Below the pieces are notes generated by a model. It worked only from the letters and a program-made list of their open reading frames with translations. It made no database searches and was not told the origin of the DNA. From Bacteroidota bacterium (GTDB lineage Bacteria; Bacteroidota; Bacteroidia; Sphingobacteriales; Sphingobacteriaceae), in the NCBI GenBank assembly GCA_023427985.1, contig JAEYZM010000026.1, positions 62,001-126,000 on the forward strand: 64,000 nt of DNA, read 5' to 3'. The position numbers and the translations under genes were made by a program. Shown piece by piece: positions 1-9,254 of this stretch (position 1 is its first letter; the number at the start of each line of letters is the position of its first letter).

Positions 1-613
1 TAAGTGTACTCCTAAGAAAGTCTGACAATTGATGTATCATAGTACGAGCTTGATCAGGTTTTACTACGATGAGTGCAGAGATGGAATTTAAGCTGTTAAA
101 TAAAAAATGTGGTTGTAGTTTTTGTCGTAAGGAAATTAGTTCCGCTTCTTTCGCTAAGTCTTCAATGGTTTGTCGGCGCTTATCTTGATCTTTCTGTTCT
201 TCTATTCCATACCAAAACCAAGAAATTCCTAAGGATGCGATGTTGATCATTAGTCCAAAAATAAATCGTATAGGTGTGCTTTGGTCTACGAAATTTCTAT
301 AAATACTATCGTTTGAAATATAATTATAGCTTAGGTATTCGCTTACATTAATCCAAAAATAGGTTAATGTTAGTACCATCGACAAGCTAATCCATAAAGA
401 TTTGTTGACAGGTTTATAGAAAAATAAAATGATGCTAATAAATATTGCACATGCTGCTAATAATGAGTTGTAGACAAAACTATCCCATATAGAAACTACC
501 CATGAGAATTTAAATACATCGTGTAGTATCCAAAAATGTGTTACTGTCCAGCATATAAATAATAAGCTTAACAGTAAATTAAATCGCTTATATGAAAAAA
601 TTGTCTTCGCCAA
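1..613 (-). CDS. LytS/YehU-type sensor histidine kinase, N-terminal part (cut by window edge)
   Basis: The minus strand reads open from 613 to the window edge, 204 residues. Four hydrophobic segments (about residues 11-30, 47-66, 73-90 and 116-136) are followed by a short charged coiled stretch and the His_kinase signature QPHFLFNSLNSI, with the likely phosphoacceptor at His169. This motif is typical of the LytS/YehU family, which pairs with LytTR response regulators; the ATPase domain and any regulator lie outside the window. No ATG is available at the front: the frame is closed by a stop at 626-628, so TTG at 613 is the most plausible start (ATT and ATC just upstream are the only other choices). 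It follows the LiaF-like gene with almost no gap, so the two are probably one operon sensing envelope conditions. The ligand is unknown. Confidence 0.85.
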   Translation of the reverse strand, partial: MAKTIFSYKRFNLLLSLLFICWTVTHFWILHDVFKFSWVVSIWDSFVYNSLLAACAIFISIILFFYKPVNKSLWISLSMVLTLTYFWINVSEYLSYNYISNDSIYRNFVDQSTPIRFIFGLMINIASLGISWFWYGIEEQKDQDKRRQTIEDLAKEAELISLRQKLQPHFLFNSLNSISALIVVKPDQARTMIHQLSDFLRSTL

Positions 614-618
614 AATGA

Positions 619-1338
619 TTAATAGCTACGGATGTCAATACCACCGAAGATATTGGTACCTTCAATAATTAATACTTTATCGCCATTTGCATTTCCAATG
701 GTTTGACTTCTTTTATCGTCGAGTCCACCAAAAACACTTACCATTTCAGATTTAATTATCCAGTTCGATGGTACTATAAGTTTAGTGCCAGCGAATATGG
801 AAATTATTTCGATTTTAATGGTACCATTGAAATCGGCATTGATTAAATTCACATCATTACCACCAAAAACGGAGATGATTTCTCCTCCCTTGAGATTTTT
901 ATTTACGATTATTTTCTTGTTGCCTGCAAATACAGCTGTTAAACTTAGAACATCATCATTGTCGGCATCTGCTTCAGAGACTTCACCACTTTCTTCATTG
1001 TAGACATGGATTTTTTTGTCTTTTTTAAGCATGAATTTCAATCCATAATAAATCATAACAAATGGGATGATTAAAGAAAATGCTTTGATATCGCGACCGG
1101 TAATATCATCGATGATAAAGATAAATCCGATTCCGACCATTATTAACCAAGACCAGTCTTTGAATTTATTTGCAATTCCAGAGAAGATACCGATTCCAAT
1201 CAGCAACATCGGCCAGCTAAATACCCATTCGGGCATGGGTAAATCTAATGTATTGCCTAAAAATAGTATCCCAACAAGGATTAACAATAAGCCAAACCAT
1301 TGCTTGTTGTTCTTCTTTTTATTTTCAATTGATGTCAT
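619..1338 (-). CDS. LiaF-like membrane protein
   Basis: The 239-residue protein has four hydrophobic segments in its first 105 residues, an acidic linker at about 113-130, and a C-terminal beta-rich domain with repeated FGG/FAG turns (VFAGNK, VFGGND, IFAGTK, VFGGLD, IFGGID). This layout matches the LiaF/DUF2154 cell-wall-stress family, in which the membrane part modulates a partner histidine kinase. Here the next gene is a LytS-type kinase separated by five bases, which supports a regulatory partnership. In Firmicutes LiaF is an inhibitor of LiaS; whether this homologue inhibits its kinase is an inference. The family call is fairly secure, the role less so. Confidence 0.75.
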   Translation of the reverse strand: MTSIENKKKNNKQWFGLLLILVGILFLGNTLDLPMPEWVFSWPMLLIGIGIFSGIANKFKDWSWLIMVGIGFIFIIDDITGRDIKAFSLIIPFVMIYYGLKFMLKKDKKIHVYNEESGEVSEADADNDDVLSLTAVFAGNKKIIVNKNLKGGEIISVFGGNDVNLINADFNGTIKIEIISIFAGTKLIVPSNWIIKSEMVSVFGGLDDKRSQTIGNANGDKVLIIEGTNIFGGIDIRSY

Positions 1339-1432
1339 ATCTATGTATTATTTCCACTAAAGTAAGCTAGAATCAAAACCTCTACAAGGAATGTACGTTA
1401 ATAAAATATAAAAGACCGACGAACGCAGGATT

Positions 1433-1466
1433 TTTGTCGATTAAAGAGTAGGATTTATTATTTTTG
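1433..1466 (+). promoter_or_regulatory. Bacteroidota-type promoter (-33 TTTG, -7 TATTTTTG)
   Basis: TTTG at 1433-1436 and TATTTTTG at 1459-1466 are 22 bases apart and match the Bacteroidota housekeeping pattern TTTG-N19-23-TAnnTTTG. The -7 box ends four bases before the ATG at 1471, so transcription would begin at or next to the start codon. Confidence 0.5.
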
Positions 1467-1470
1467 CATT

Positions 1471-1635
1471 ATGATTCAATACATTTTAGTGGGGCTTTTA
1501 CTTTTATGGGCCATTTACTACATCGTTCAATTATTAAGAAAACAATTTACATCTAAGAGTGCTTGCGCATCTAATTGTGGTAAATGTGGGATTGATATGA
1601 GCAAATTGGATCAATCTGTCAATCCAAACAAATGA
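1471..1635 (+). CDS. Small Cys-rich membrane protein, FeoB-associated type
   Basis: This 54-residue protein begins MIQYILVGLLLLWAIYYIV, a single membrane helix, followed by a basic stretch and a short Cys-rich tail CASNCGKCG. The arrangement is that of the FeoB-associated Cys-rich membrane proteins, which usually accompany ferrous-iron transporters and may bind metal. No feoA or feoB is visible nearby, so the name rests on the protein alone. The stop codon overlaps the next start (ATGA at 1632-1635), implying translational coupling with the methyltransferase gene. A full promoter lies directly upstream. Confidence 0.6.
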   Translation: MIQYILVGLLLLWAIYYIVQLLRKQFTSKSACASNCGKCGIDMSKLDQSVNPNK

Positions 1636-2417
1636 TGCAAAACGAATACATCAGCAGTTTACAAAATCCTAAAATTAAAAATATAGTTAAGTTGATTGAA
1701 AAATCATCTGAACGAAGGGCGCAACAATTGTTTGTAGTGGAGGGACTTCGAGAGTTGGGGATTGCTATCAGTTGTAATTATGAAATTGATCAATTGTATT
1801 ATTGCGAAGCATTGGGAGCAAGTTCGAAAGAATTAAAATCAAGACAATACTTTGATGTAAGCAAAGAGGTATTTAACAAAATTGCTTATCGTGAAGACAG
1901 TGATGGATACATCGCATTACTAAAACCTAAATACACTTCATTAAATGAATTAAGACTAAGAGAAAATCCATTTATAATAGTGATTGAATCGGTTGAAAAA
2001 CCTGGGAATTTAGGAGCAATATTGCGTACAGCAGATGCTGCAAAGGTAGATGCATTGATAGTGTGTGATCCCAAAACAGATATCTACAATCCGAATGCAA
2101 TTCGTTCCAGTGTTGGATGTGTATTTAGTGTGCCAATAGCTGTAGGAACTTCTGAAGATGTATTGGAGTTTTTGCAATCCCAATCGGTTCAAACTTATGC
2201 CGCAGCCTTAACAGCGACTAATAGTTATACTGATGTTGATTTCAAGCAATCATCGGCAATCGTAATGGGAACAGAGGCTACAGGCTTGAGTGATTTTTGG
2301 TTGGAGAAATCTACTAAGCAAATTAAAATTCCGATGTTAGGGAAAATAGATTCACTAAACGTTTCTACATCGACCGCAATTATAACCTTTGAAGCTTTGA
2401 GGCAGAGAATGGCTTGA
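1632..2417 (+). CDS. TrmH/SpoU-family RNA 2'-O-methyltransferase
   Basis: The 261-residue protein has a SpoU substrate-binding N-terminus (about residues 1-100, beginning with SLQNPKIKNIVKL) and a SPOUT knot domain from about 110. The three SpoU motifs are visible: EKPGNLGAILRTADA near 120-134, IVMGTEATGLS near 213-223, and IPMLGKIDSLNVSTST near 234-249. These enzymes methylate ribose 2'-OH groups in rRNA or tRNA using S-adenosylmethionine through a deep trefoil knot. The best comparison is RlmB/TsnR-type rRNA methyltransferases, but the target nucleotide cannot be told from sequence. It ends one base before the convergent ispF stop. Confidence 0.85.
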   Translation: MMQNEYISSLQNPKIKNIVKLIEKSSERRAQQLFVVEGLRELGIAISCNYEIDQLYYCEALGASSKELKSRQYFDVSKEVFNKIAYREDSDGYIALLKPKYTSLNELRLRENPFIIVIESVEKPGNLGAILRTADAAKVDALIVCDPKTDIYNPNAIRSSVGCVFSVPIAVGTSEDVLEFLQSQSVQTYAAALTATNSYTDVDFKQSSAIVMGTEATGLSDFWLEKSTKQIKIPMLGKIDSLNVSTSTAIITFEALRQRMA

Positions 2418-2897
2418 TTAATTTTTTTCGATTAAAACAGTAGCGTACGCAACAACACCCTCTTCACGACCTATAAATCCCATGCTTTCATTCGTAGTTG
2501 CTTTGATGGAGATATCATCTACAGAAATTTGCATGGTATCGGCTAAGATTTTTTTCATTTCAGGAATGTGAGGATTGATTTTAGGAGCTTCCAAACAAAG
2601 CATACAATCTAGATTACCAATCGAATAATTTTTCTCTTGCAACATGCGTACAACTTCTTTTAAAAGCTCGGTACTAGCAATGCCTTTCCATCGGTCATCT
2701 TTATTAGAAAAATGAAATCCAATATCACGCATATTAGCTGCACCAAGTAATGCATCGCAAATGGCATGAATTAGTACATCGGCATCGGAATGTCCAAATG
2801 CACCTTTATGATGTTCTAATTTTACACCGCCTACAAAAAACGGATGTCCATCTTTTAATTGATGGACATCGAAACCAAAACCTACTCTGATTTTCAT
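2418..2897 (-). CDS. ispF: 2-C-methyl-D-erythritol 2,4-cyclodiphosphate synthase IspF
   Basis: IspF closes 4-diphosphocytidyl-2-C-methylerythritol 2-phosphate to the cyclodiphosphate in the non-mevalonate isoprenoid pathway. The 159-residue length is normal. The metal site is seen as DVHQL (Asp and His near residues 9-11) and HSDADVLIHAICDALLGA, and the substrate loop as IKATTNESMGFIGREEG near the C-terminus. The ATG at 2897 is chosen because MKIRVGFGFDVH is the family N-terminus; a longer frame runs into porV. The gene follows the porV stop by one base, so it is co-transcribed with T9SS genes. Confidence 0.95.
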   Translation of the reverse strand: MKIRVGFGFDVHQLKDGHPFFVGGVKLEHHKGAFGHSDADVLIHAICDALLGAANMRDIGFHFSNKDDRWKGIASTELLKEVVRMLQEKNYSIGNLDCMLCLEAPKINPHIPEMKKILADTMQISVDDISIKATTNESMGFIGREEGVVAYATVLIEKN

Positions 2898-2898
2898 A

Positions 2899-4125
2899 TT
2901 AATTTTTTTGTTCTTTAGGCCCCTCAAAGTTAAATGTTAGCGAGAAGCGTAAGGTATTTTGTAAAGGATTTTGTTGTGTTAATGGAACGAGGTATGACAA
3001 GTCTAATCCAAAAATATTGTATTTAATACCAGCACCAACGGTGAAGTATCTTCTATTTCCCTTAGTAGGATGTTCGTAAAAATATCCACCTCTTAATGCG
3101 AATTGATTGTCGTACCAATATTCTAAACCAGCAGAGTAATAGATTTCTCTTAATTCTTCTTTCATGCCTAATGGAGCATCGTTAAAGGATTGGAAAATGC
3201 CTGCAGGGACAGACACGTTTGGATTTTTCCCAGCTAGAATTATAGGTTCATTATCTGCTCCATATTCAATAGCTCCAGTACTATCGCGTTGGTAAACTGG
3301 TGTGGTAGGTACAAGTAATTTGTTTGCTTCTACAAAAACAGTAAGCGTATTGAAATTATCTAATTTCATAGTACCTGCACCACCTAAGCGAAGGTTGGTA
3401 GGAATAAAGTATCTGTCGGCACTATTGGTATAGTTCATTTTTGCGCCTATGTTAGAAATATTTAATCCCCATGCTAGATCTGTTTTCTTGCCATTAATTC
3501 TAACATCGGGTTTAACATAGTAGGTAGAAATATCTACAGCAACCGATCTGCCTGGTCTAACAGATTGACCCGCTTGAGCCAATTGCCCGGAGGCTAAATC
3601 AGAGTTGATAAATCTAAAAGCTGTACCAATAGCGAAATTATCAGAGAGTTTTCTATTGTACGAGAAATCTAAGGCCAATTCGTTCGGATTACCAGTGCCT
3701 GTTGAGGCGCCTGTATTATCGGTAAAGTTAATTTCACCTAAAGAAAAATACCTTAAACTAGCTCCAAATACTTGTTTTTCGTCGAACTTATAATAACCCG
3801 ATAAATAAGCAAGATTTATATCTGGTACAAGTTGTTGCAACCAAGGTGTATAAGATATACCTAATGCATAGGGTTTATTCGTAAAAGCATATTTTGCAGA
3901 GTTCCAATGTTGCGAGTAAACATCGGCAGGAGATGCTACACCTCCATCACCCATTGCACCCGCTCTTGAATCAGGGCCTATCAACAAAAAAGGCACTGCT
4001 GTAGTAATTGCATTGACGGTATTTTCTCTTCCATTTAATTGTTGTCTTGTAATTTGAGCAGAAGAATAATTCATAAAAGAAATGCTCATCATTAAACATA
4101 GACCTAAACCTTTTCCCAGCTTCAT
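2899..4125 (-). CDS. porV: Type IX secretion outer-membrane protein PorV (LptO)
   Basis: The 408-residue protein has a signal peptide ending near residue 23 (SSAQ), then the PorV hallmark PFLLIGPDSRAGAMGDGGVAS around residues 45-66 and a FadL-like series of beta-strands to the C-terminus. PorV is the outer-membrane shuttle that takes T9SS cargo from the SprA translocon to the PorU sortase and the attachment complex. It lies directly downstream of porU on the same strand with a 57-base gap holding a -7 promoter box. A second PorV-like protein is encoded at 47283-48335; this copy, being beside porU, is taken as the canonical one. Confidence 0.93.
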   Translation of the reverse strand: MKLGKGLGLCLMMSISFMNYSSAQITRQQLNGRENTVNAITTAVPFLLIGPDSRAGAMGDGGVASPADVYSQHWNSAKYAFTNKPYALGISYTPWLQQLVPDINLAYLSGYYKFDEKQVFGASLRYFSLGEINFTDNTGASTGTGNPNELALDFSYNRKLSDNFAIGTAFRFINSDLASGQLAQAGQSVRPGRSVAVDISTYYVKPDVRINGKKTDLAWGLNISNIGAKMNYTNSADRYFIPTNLRLGGAGTMKLDNFNTLTVFVEANKLLVPTTPVYQRDSTGAIEYGADNEPIILAGKNPNVSVPAGIFQSFNDAPLGMKEELREIYYSAGLEYWYDNQFALRGGYFYEHPTKGNRRYFTVGAGIKYNIFGLDLSYLVPLTQQNPLQNTLRFSLTFNFEGPKEQKN

Positions 4126-4158
4126 TTTATTATATTAAATTTTATTAATCAAAGATGT

Positions 4159-4166
4159 CAAATATA
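4159..4166 (-). promoter_or_regulatory. -7 box TATATTTG before porV
   Basis: On the minus strand the octamer reads TATATTTG, an exact TAnnTTTG match 33 bases before the porV ATG. No -33 partner is evident at the right distance, so an internal promoter for porV-ispF is only suggested. Confidence 0.35.
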
Positions 4167-4182
4167 GAAAATTATTAATTAG

Positions 4183-7100
4183 CTACTTTAGTATTACGAG
4201 TTTCTCGTATTTATCGGCAATTGAACCATCTGAGGCTCTAACTTTCATTCTATAAACATAGACACCTCTCGCTAACTTATCCCCGTATTCATCCTTCCCG
4301 TCCCATGTAATATCACTGATACGCGAACCACTTGAACTTATGTTTTTTATTATAGTTTTAACCAATTTGCCTGATATAGTATATACTTGAACCATTGCTT
4401 GCAAATCATCACCAGGTCTATTGTGTTCAAACTGGAATGCGGTATTAGTAGTGAATGGGTTTGGATAATTTAGTACTCGATCGATATTGAAATTTTTTGA
4501 CTCAATAACTGTAAAATCTGTTGATATTTCTGAAGAATTATTTACTACATCCCAAGCTTTCACTGTTAATTTATAATTCCCAGGATTTAACTTATTAAAC
4601 GTATATCGGATTTCACCTTCCTGATACGAATCAAGAGTTGCTTCGTAAAATTCATTTAGATCAATTTTTTCAGTTTTCGTACCATTATTTAAACTTGCTG
4701 TAATGTTATGTCCAATGCCATTTCCAACCGTGTTAATGCCATTTTGATCTTTCAACTTCACGATTAAAGTGGGTGCATCGCCAGTGATTCCATTATTTAC
4801 AAAATTTTCATTGTTTAAAAACAGTTGCATCTCAGGACCTACCTTATCGTCGATTAAATTGTCGCTACTTCCACCTACATAAACACTATCAAAAGCTCCA
4901 TTCGCATCATTCGCTCCAATACGTGCATAATAACTTATTCGACCAAAACCATAAGTATAATTGATATCTTTTGGAACTACGAAGCTAAAGCTAAAACGGC
5001 CATTAACAACACTCGCTTTGCCTTTATAAATAACATTTCTTCTTACTTCAAAATTCGATGCACTACTTCCACGATCTTGACCCAATGTTTTTTGATTTGT
5101 TATTTTATCATATACTGCTGGGAATATAGTCCCATTTGCCGATGTAATAATATTACCGTTATTATCAGTAATCGCACCTTTGATAGTAATTGTTTTCAAA
5201 GCTTTAATTGTATCAGCATTGGATGCATTCGTAGGTATATCATTAATACTTTCAGTTATAACATTGTATTTTGGTAATGCAAATGGCAAGGATGGATCAC
5301 CTAGTAATGAAAAGTTTCTTTGATCTAATCCAATACCTACCCCATTTCTATTTTTAGTTTTTCTATAAATATCACCTAATGTATTAGTGCTACCTCTATT
5401 AGTACTATCGAATAATGATTGTAAGAACGACCTATTGATTGTTTCATTTTGATGTGCATATACTACACGAGTAGTAGTAAACAATGCTATTGCGCCACCA
5501 TTTGGCTGAAGGAGACTAAGCTCTCCTGCCGATTGAAATGCAGGATCATCCCATCTACTAAATGAACATGTAGCTGTTAGCAAAACAGGCATATTGTTAA
5601 AGCCCTTCCAAGTAGATATATCGTCTATTGTTAAGATTTTCTCATGACCTAATCCATTTTCACCACCATGTCCGATGTAGTTAATAACCAAAGCTCCCGT
5701 ATTAACTCTTTGATTGAATTGCGCATTGACTTCTGGGTATCTGTTACCAGCTGGAGTACTTATTTGTTGATACGCATCCATATAAATTTTATCTACGTTT
5801 ACTGTGTTGGTTCTCGATAAAATTGTTCTATAATGATTTTCGGCATGCGTAAAATGTAGATTGCCATCTTCATCATCGGCAATTAGTACATATTTATTTC
5901 TCCAATCACCTAATGTGCTGCTATTGCTATAATGAATTATTTTATCAACCATTTGAGTGGCTTGCAATGCATTGCGAACTGGCAATCTACCCACTGCAAG
6001 ATCTAATGCAGTAGAACCATAGCTCGGATTAGCAAGCTCCCAATTCCCCTCAACATCATCGAGTAAGCCAAAATAATCGTCGGAAACGTAAGAAGTAATC
6101 GGAGAAGTAGATTGTCTACTTTCATATGTAACTATATAATTTGAATTCGAGCTAACTAAACCCAAATTATCATAAGAACCATCGCCAAATAGCAATACAT
6201 ATTTTGGCATATTTAATTCATTATTTCCAGCTCTATCGTAAAACATTTTTAAGAAATCTCTGATTGCACTTGCATCTTGTGTGCCTGAAGAGAATTCATT
6301 ATAAATTTTATCTGGTGTAATTACTAAGCATCTTAAATTGTTGTTTGTAGTTCTGAATTCAGCGAGTCTATTAGCTTGACTTAAGAAATCAGGATGTGTG
6401 ATAATAATAAAATCATAAAAACCTAATCCATGTAAATTTTGATTTTCGATTCTTCCAACTAAGTTTGGTGTCTTAAAATTACTACCAACAAATGCGCAGA
6501 ATTCTTTTAAAGCTGAACTTTCGGAATTGAAAATTACATTAGTACCTTGAATTGTAAGTGGCATGTTTTTGGGACTAATTTTGTCGCTTATATCCCATAC
6601 GAAAGTGTTAGAAACACTAGGGCTTTCTACAATAAATTGAGCAATATTTCCTGAACCTACACTTTCAAAGCTTCTAAATCTAATTTCGTTATTGATTATT
6701 TTTAATTTTCTAATCGCGTTGACTGTAATATAATTTAGGTAGCCAATTGATGAAAAATTTGGACGAATAAATTCAATATTTATATTCACATTATTGTTTG
6801 GTGTGACGTTCAAATAGTTTGTATTAATTATTTGACCATAGGTGCCTATGTAATCGAAATCCACACCAAAAGCCGTGTAGTTACCAATTGGGGTATTGTT
6901 ATATTTGAGTCTAAATTGAGAATTGCTAGGTGCTTCAGAACGCCCAATCATATCAACCATAATTTTCATTGGTTTGCTAGTAATCACATCGGGTACTTCA
7001 AAATTAAATGTATATTCTGATTGAGCACCGAATTCTTCTCCCCAACGAATTCTGCCTGAACGAATGGTTGTATTTACACCAGTAGAACGTTCAATTTCAT

Positions 7101-8040
7101 GTAAATAAAATTCATTATAGTCAGTAATTGTTGTAGTTACATTTCCAGAAGGAACTGCTGAATTTTGAACACGCTTACCTGGACCTAAATCGGCAGAAAT
7201 AAAATAGAAATATTCCGATGAGTATGGATGTTGCTCGTGATACATTACTTGAGCATTGTTGTTTGGTAATATAGATAGTGGACCTCTTGCGTAAAATAAA
7301 ATGTAATCGTTACGGTCAAACACACCATCATTCTCACCAGAAACATAAATATGATTTTCTACAAGGTCATCGTATCGCTCTATTAAATTATGTTCGGGTA
7401 ACATCCCGCCTCCATTTCCATAAATGCGAATGTTTCTTGGGTCAATAGTAGTTGGGTCGATGCCTAAACTTACAAGATTATCGTAGCTTAATTTATGAAT
7501 ACCTGTGCTATTAATCCCAAGTTTAAACCAATTTCCAGAATTCAAAACAGAATTACTCGCATAGTTTCTTGCTGCTCTTGTAGCTCTTGTGCTATTCCCT
7601 TGTATTGCGTTTATTTTATATCGTGTTAACACCTCGTATTTACCTGTATTTTTATTAATACGATATGGTAAAATTGTGTATCCAGTAAATTCTTTTTTTC
7701 GTTCGAACAGAGGGCCAAACTCAACAATTGGTTGTTCTTTAATATTTTTTTTCTGTTCATTGCTTAGTTCAATTGAAACTTCTTTATAAGCAGCATCTTC
7801 CAAAACGATTGAACTGAAACTACCTGATAAGGTGCCTGTAACTAAAGGTAAATCATGGTATCGATGATCGTATATAGCACCATCAAACACTTCAATTTTT
7901 TTTGTACCCGATTGATCGAGCAAATCAATGGTATTCGTTTTCCAATCTATTTTATTTTCCATGGATTTTTGAGCATACGTACTAGAAACAGTACAAATAC
8001 TTAAGAATCCTCCGACTAATAATTTGCGTATATGAAACAT
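4183..8040 (-). CDS. porU: Type IX secretion C-terminal signal peptidase/sortase PorU
   Basis: PorU cleaves the C-terminal sorting domain from T9SS cargo and joins the new end to an outer-membrane anchor. The 1285-residue protein has a signal peptide (about 1-23), a long beta-rich N-terminal region, and a gingipain-type Peptidase_C25 domain from about 540 to 915. The catalytic pair is visible as His791 in INYIGHGGENG and Cys825 in LLTATCSFSRWDD. Ig-like domains follow, then a sorting-domain-like tail from about 1190 with LNYPNPFTTNTAFQF and GVYVYRMKV. Such a tail is also known in characterised PorU. The gene leads the porU-porV-ispF run and diverges from porP. Confidence 0.93.
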   Translation of the reverse strand: MFHIRKLLVGGFLSICTVSSTYAQKSMENKIDWKTNTIDLLDQSGTKKIEVFDGAIYDHRYHDLPLVTGTLSGSFSSIVLEDAAYKEVSIELSNEQKKNIKEQPIVEFGPLFERKKEFTGYTILPYRINKNTGKYEVLTRYKINAIQGNSTRATRAARNYASNSVLNSGNWFKLGINSTGIHKLSYDNLVSLGIDPTTIDPRNIRIYGNGGGMLPEHNLIERYDDLVENHIYVSGENDGVFDRNDYILFYARGPLSILPNNNAQVMYHEQHPYSSEYFYFISADLGPGKRVQNSAVPSGNVTTTITDYNEFYLHEIERSTGVNTTIRSGRIRWGEEFGAQSEYTFNFEVPDVITSKPMKIMVDMIGRSEAPSNSQFRLKYNNTPIGNYTAFGVDFDYIGTYGQIINTNYLNVTPNNNVNINIEFIRPNFSSIGYLNYITVNAIRKLKIINNEIRFRSFESVGSGNIAQFIVESPSVSNTFVWDISDKISPKNMPLTIQGTNVIFNSESSALKEFCAFVGSNFKTPNLVGRIENQNLHGLGFYDFIIITHPDFLSQANRLAEFRTTNNNLRCLVITPDKIYNEFSSGTQDASAIRDFLKMFYDRAGNNELNMPKYVLLFGDGSYDNLGLVSSNSNYIVTYESRQSTSPITSYVSDDYFGLLDDVEGNWELANPSYGSTALDLAVGRLPVRNALQATQMVDKIIHYSNSSTLGDWRNKYVLIADDEDGNLHFTHAENHYRTILSRTNTVNVDKIYMDAYQQISTPAGNRYPEVNAQFNQRVNTGALVINYIGHGGENGLGHEKILTIDDISTWKGFNNMPVLLTATCSFSRWDDPAFQSAGELSLLQPNGGAIALFTTTRVVYAHQNETINRSFLQSLFDSTNRGSTNTLGDIYRKTKNRNGVGIGLDQRNFSLLGDPSLPFALPKYNVITESINDIPTNASNADTIKALKTITIKGAITDNNGNIITSANGTIFPAVYDKITNQKTLGQDRGSSASNFEVRRNVIYKGKASVVNGRFSFSFVVPKDINYTYGFGRISYYARIGANDANGAFDSVYVGGSSDNLIDDKVGPEMQLFLNNENFVNNGITGDAPTLIVKLKDQNGINTVGNGIGHNITASLNNGTKTEKIDLNEFYEATLDSYQEGEIRYTFNKLNPGNYKLTVKAWDVVNNSSEISTDFTVIESKNFNIDRVLNYPNPFTTNTAFQFEHNRPGDDLQAMVQVYTISGKLVKTIIKNISSSGSRISDITWDGKDEYGDKLARGVYVYRMKVRASDGSIADKYEKLVILK

Positions 8041-8120
8041 ATTTAAAAATAATCAGTATAATAACATCAAATAAAGGCTTTTTATGCCATATATTGCGAT
8101 GAATAAGGCTTGAAACGAAA

Positions 8121-8143
8121 TTTTGGCAATAAAATTGCCGAAA
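8121..8143. repeat. 10-bp inverted repeat in the porU-porP intergenic region
   Basis: TTTTGGCAAT, a three-base AAA spacer and ATTGCCGAAA form a near-perfect inverted repeat (one G-T pair) in the 183-base divergent region. It could be an operator shared by both T9SS promoters or a simple RNA hairpin; no regulator is identified. Confidence 0.35.
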
Positions 8144-8167
8144 TTCGATTCAAAATATAAATTGTAT

Positions 8168-8175
8168 TATATTTG
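8168..8175 (+). promoter_or_regulatory. -7 box TATATTTG before porP
   Basis: Exact TAnnTTTG match 48 bases upstream of the porP ATG. No convincing -33 TTTG lies 19-23 bases before it. Confidence 0.4.
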
Positions 8176-8223
8176 ATGTTTTAAGTAAAATTATAATACC
8201 TTAGAAAATTGTTTTTGTTTTAC

Positions 8224-9195
8224 ATGTTAAAGAAGAGATTCTTACTTACCCTAGCAGGATTGATGGCAATTGTACATTCAAATGCCCAAGATTTGCACTT
8301 TTCGCAGTTTTATGCTGCGCCTTTGTATTTAAATCCAGCTTTTGCAGGTACTGCAGGTGGGCCAAGATTTATATTGAATTATAGAAATCAATGGCCTGGA
8401 ATCAGCAATGCCTATAAGAATTTGGCTTTTTCATACGATCAATATATGCCTCGCTTAAATGGTGGTATTGGTGTATTGGTAACAAACGATAAACAAGCCG
8501 ATGGAGTATTTAATAGTACACGTGTTGGGGGGATCTATTCGTATAATTTGAAAGTAAATAACAATGTTTATATCAAGCCTGGTATTTACACAACCTATGT
8601 AAACACAGCAGTAAACACGAATGGATTGGTATATAGATTCGACAATTTAGGAAGACCTGATTTTAATTCTCAAGAGCCAACTGGTCCAAATTTATCTACG
8701 AGTTATCTTGATTTTGGAGCAGGAGCAATCATATTCACAGAAAAGTATTTTGGAGGTTTCTCGGTTGATCATTTAACTGAACCCAATCAATCGGTAACAG
8801 GTGGAAACTCCCCATTACCTAGAAAATATACCTTACATGCTGGAGCATTTTTCCCAGTAGGTAAAAGACAATATAACGCTTCCATATCGCCCAATATATT
8901 ATTTCAGCAACAAGGAAGCTTTAATCAGCTAAATGTTGGTATGTATTACAATAGGGGTCCTATTGTATTAGGAGGTTGGTACAGAACCAGTTTGGTGAAC
9001 GGCGATGCATTTATTGGCTTGGTAGGTGTAAAATACGATATCTACAAGTTTGGTTACAGTTACGACATTGTAACATCACAATTAAGAGCCTCAGCTTCTG
9101 GAGCTCACGAATTTTCGCTCTCTATAGAACTGCCACAACCTAACAAAAGAGGTAAGGGTAGAAGTTTCAAAAGGGTAAATTGTCCGTCGTTTTAG
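8224..9195 (+). CDS. PorP/SprF-family T9SS outer-membrane protein
   Basis: The 323-residue protein opens with a signal peptide (MLKKRFLLTLAGLMAIVHSNAQ) followed by the family signature DLHFSQFYAAPLYLNPAFAGT. The rest is alternating beta-strands typical of the PorP/SprF fold. In Bacteroidota these barrels work with T9SS, either as a core component (PorP) or as a dedicated partner for large adhesins (SprF). The ATG at 8224 is used because it begins the signal peptide; the in-frame TTG at 8209 adds only five hydrophobic residues. Its place next to gldJ and opposite porU argues for a general T9SS role rather than a substrate-specific one. Confidence 0.85.
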   Translation: MLKKRFLLTLAGLMAIVHSNAQDLHFSQFYAAPLYLNPAFAGTAGGPRFILNYRNQWPGISNAYKNLAFSYDQYMPRLNGGIGVLVTNDKQADGVFNSTRVGGIYSYNLKVNNNVYIKPGIYTTYVNTAVNTNGLVYRFDNLGRPDFNSQEPTGPNLSTSYLDFGAGAIIFTEKYFGGFSVDHLTEPNQSVTGGNSPLPRKYTLHAGAFFPVGKRQYNASISPNILFQQQGSFNQLNVGMYYNRGPIVLGGWYRTSLVNGDAFIGLVGVKYDIYKFGYSYDIVTSQLRASASGAHEFSLSIELPQPNKRGKGRSFKRVNCPSF

Positions 9196-9254
9196 CATTT
9201 TACAATAATATTAGATATATTTACTGCGTTTTAAGCAAAATTTAGCATTAGACA

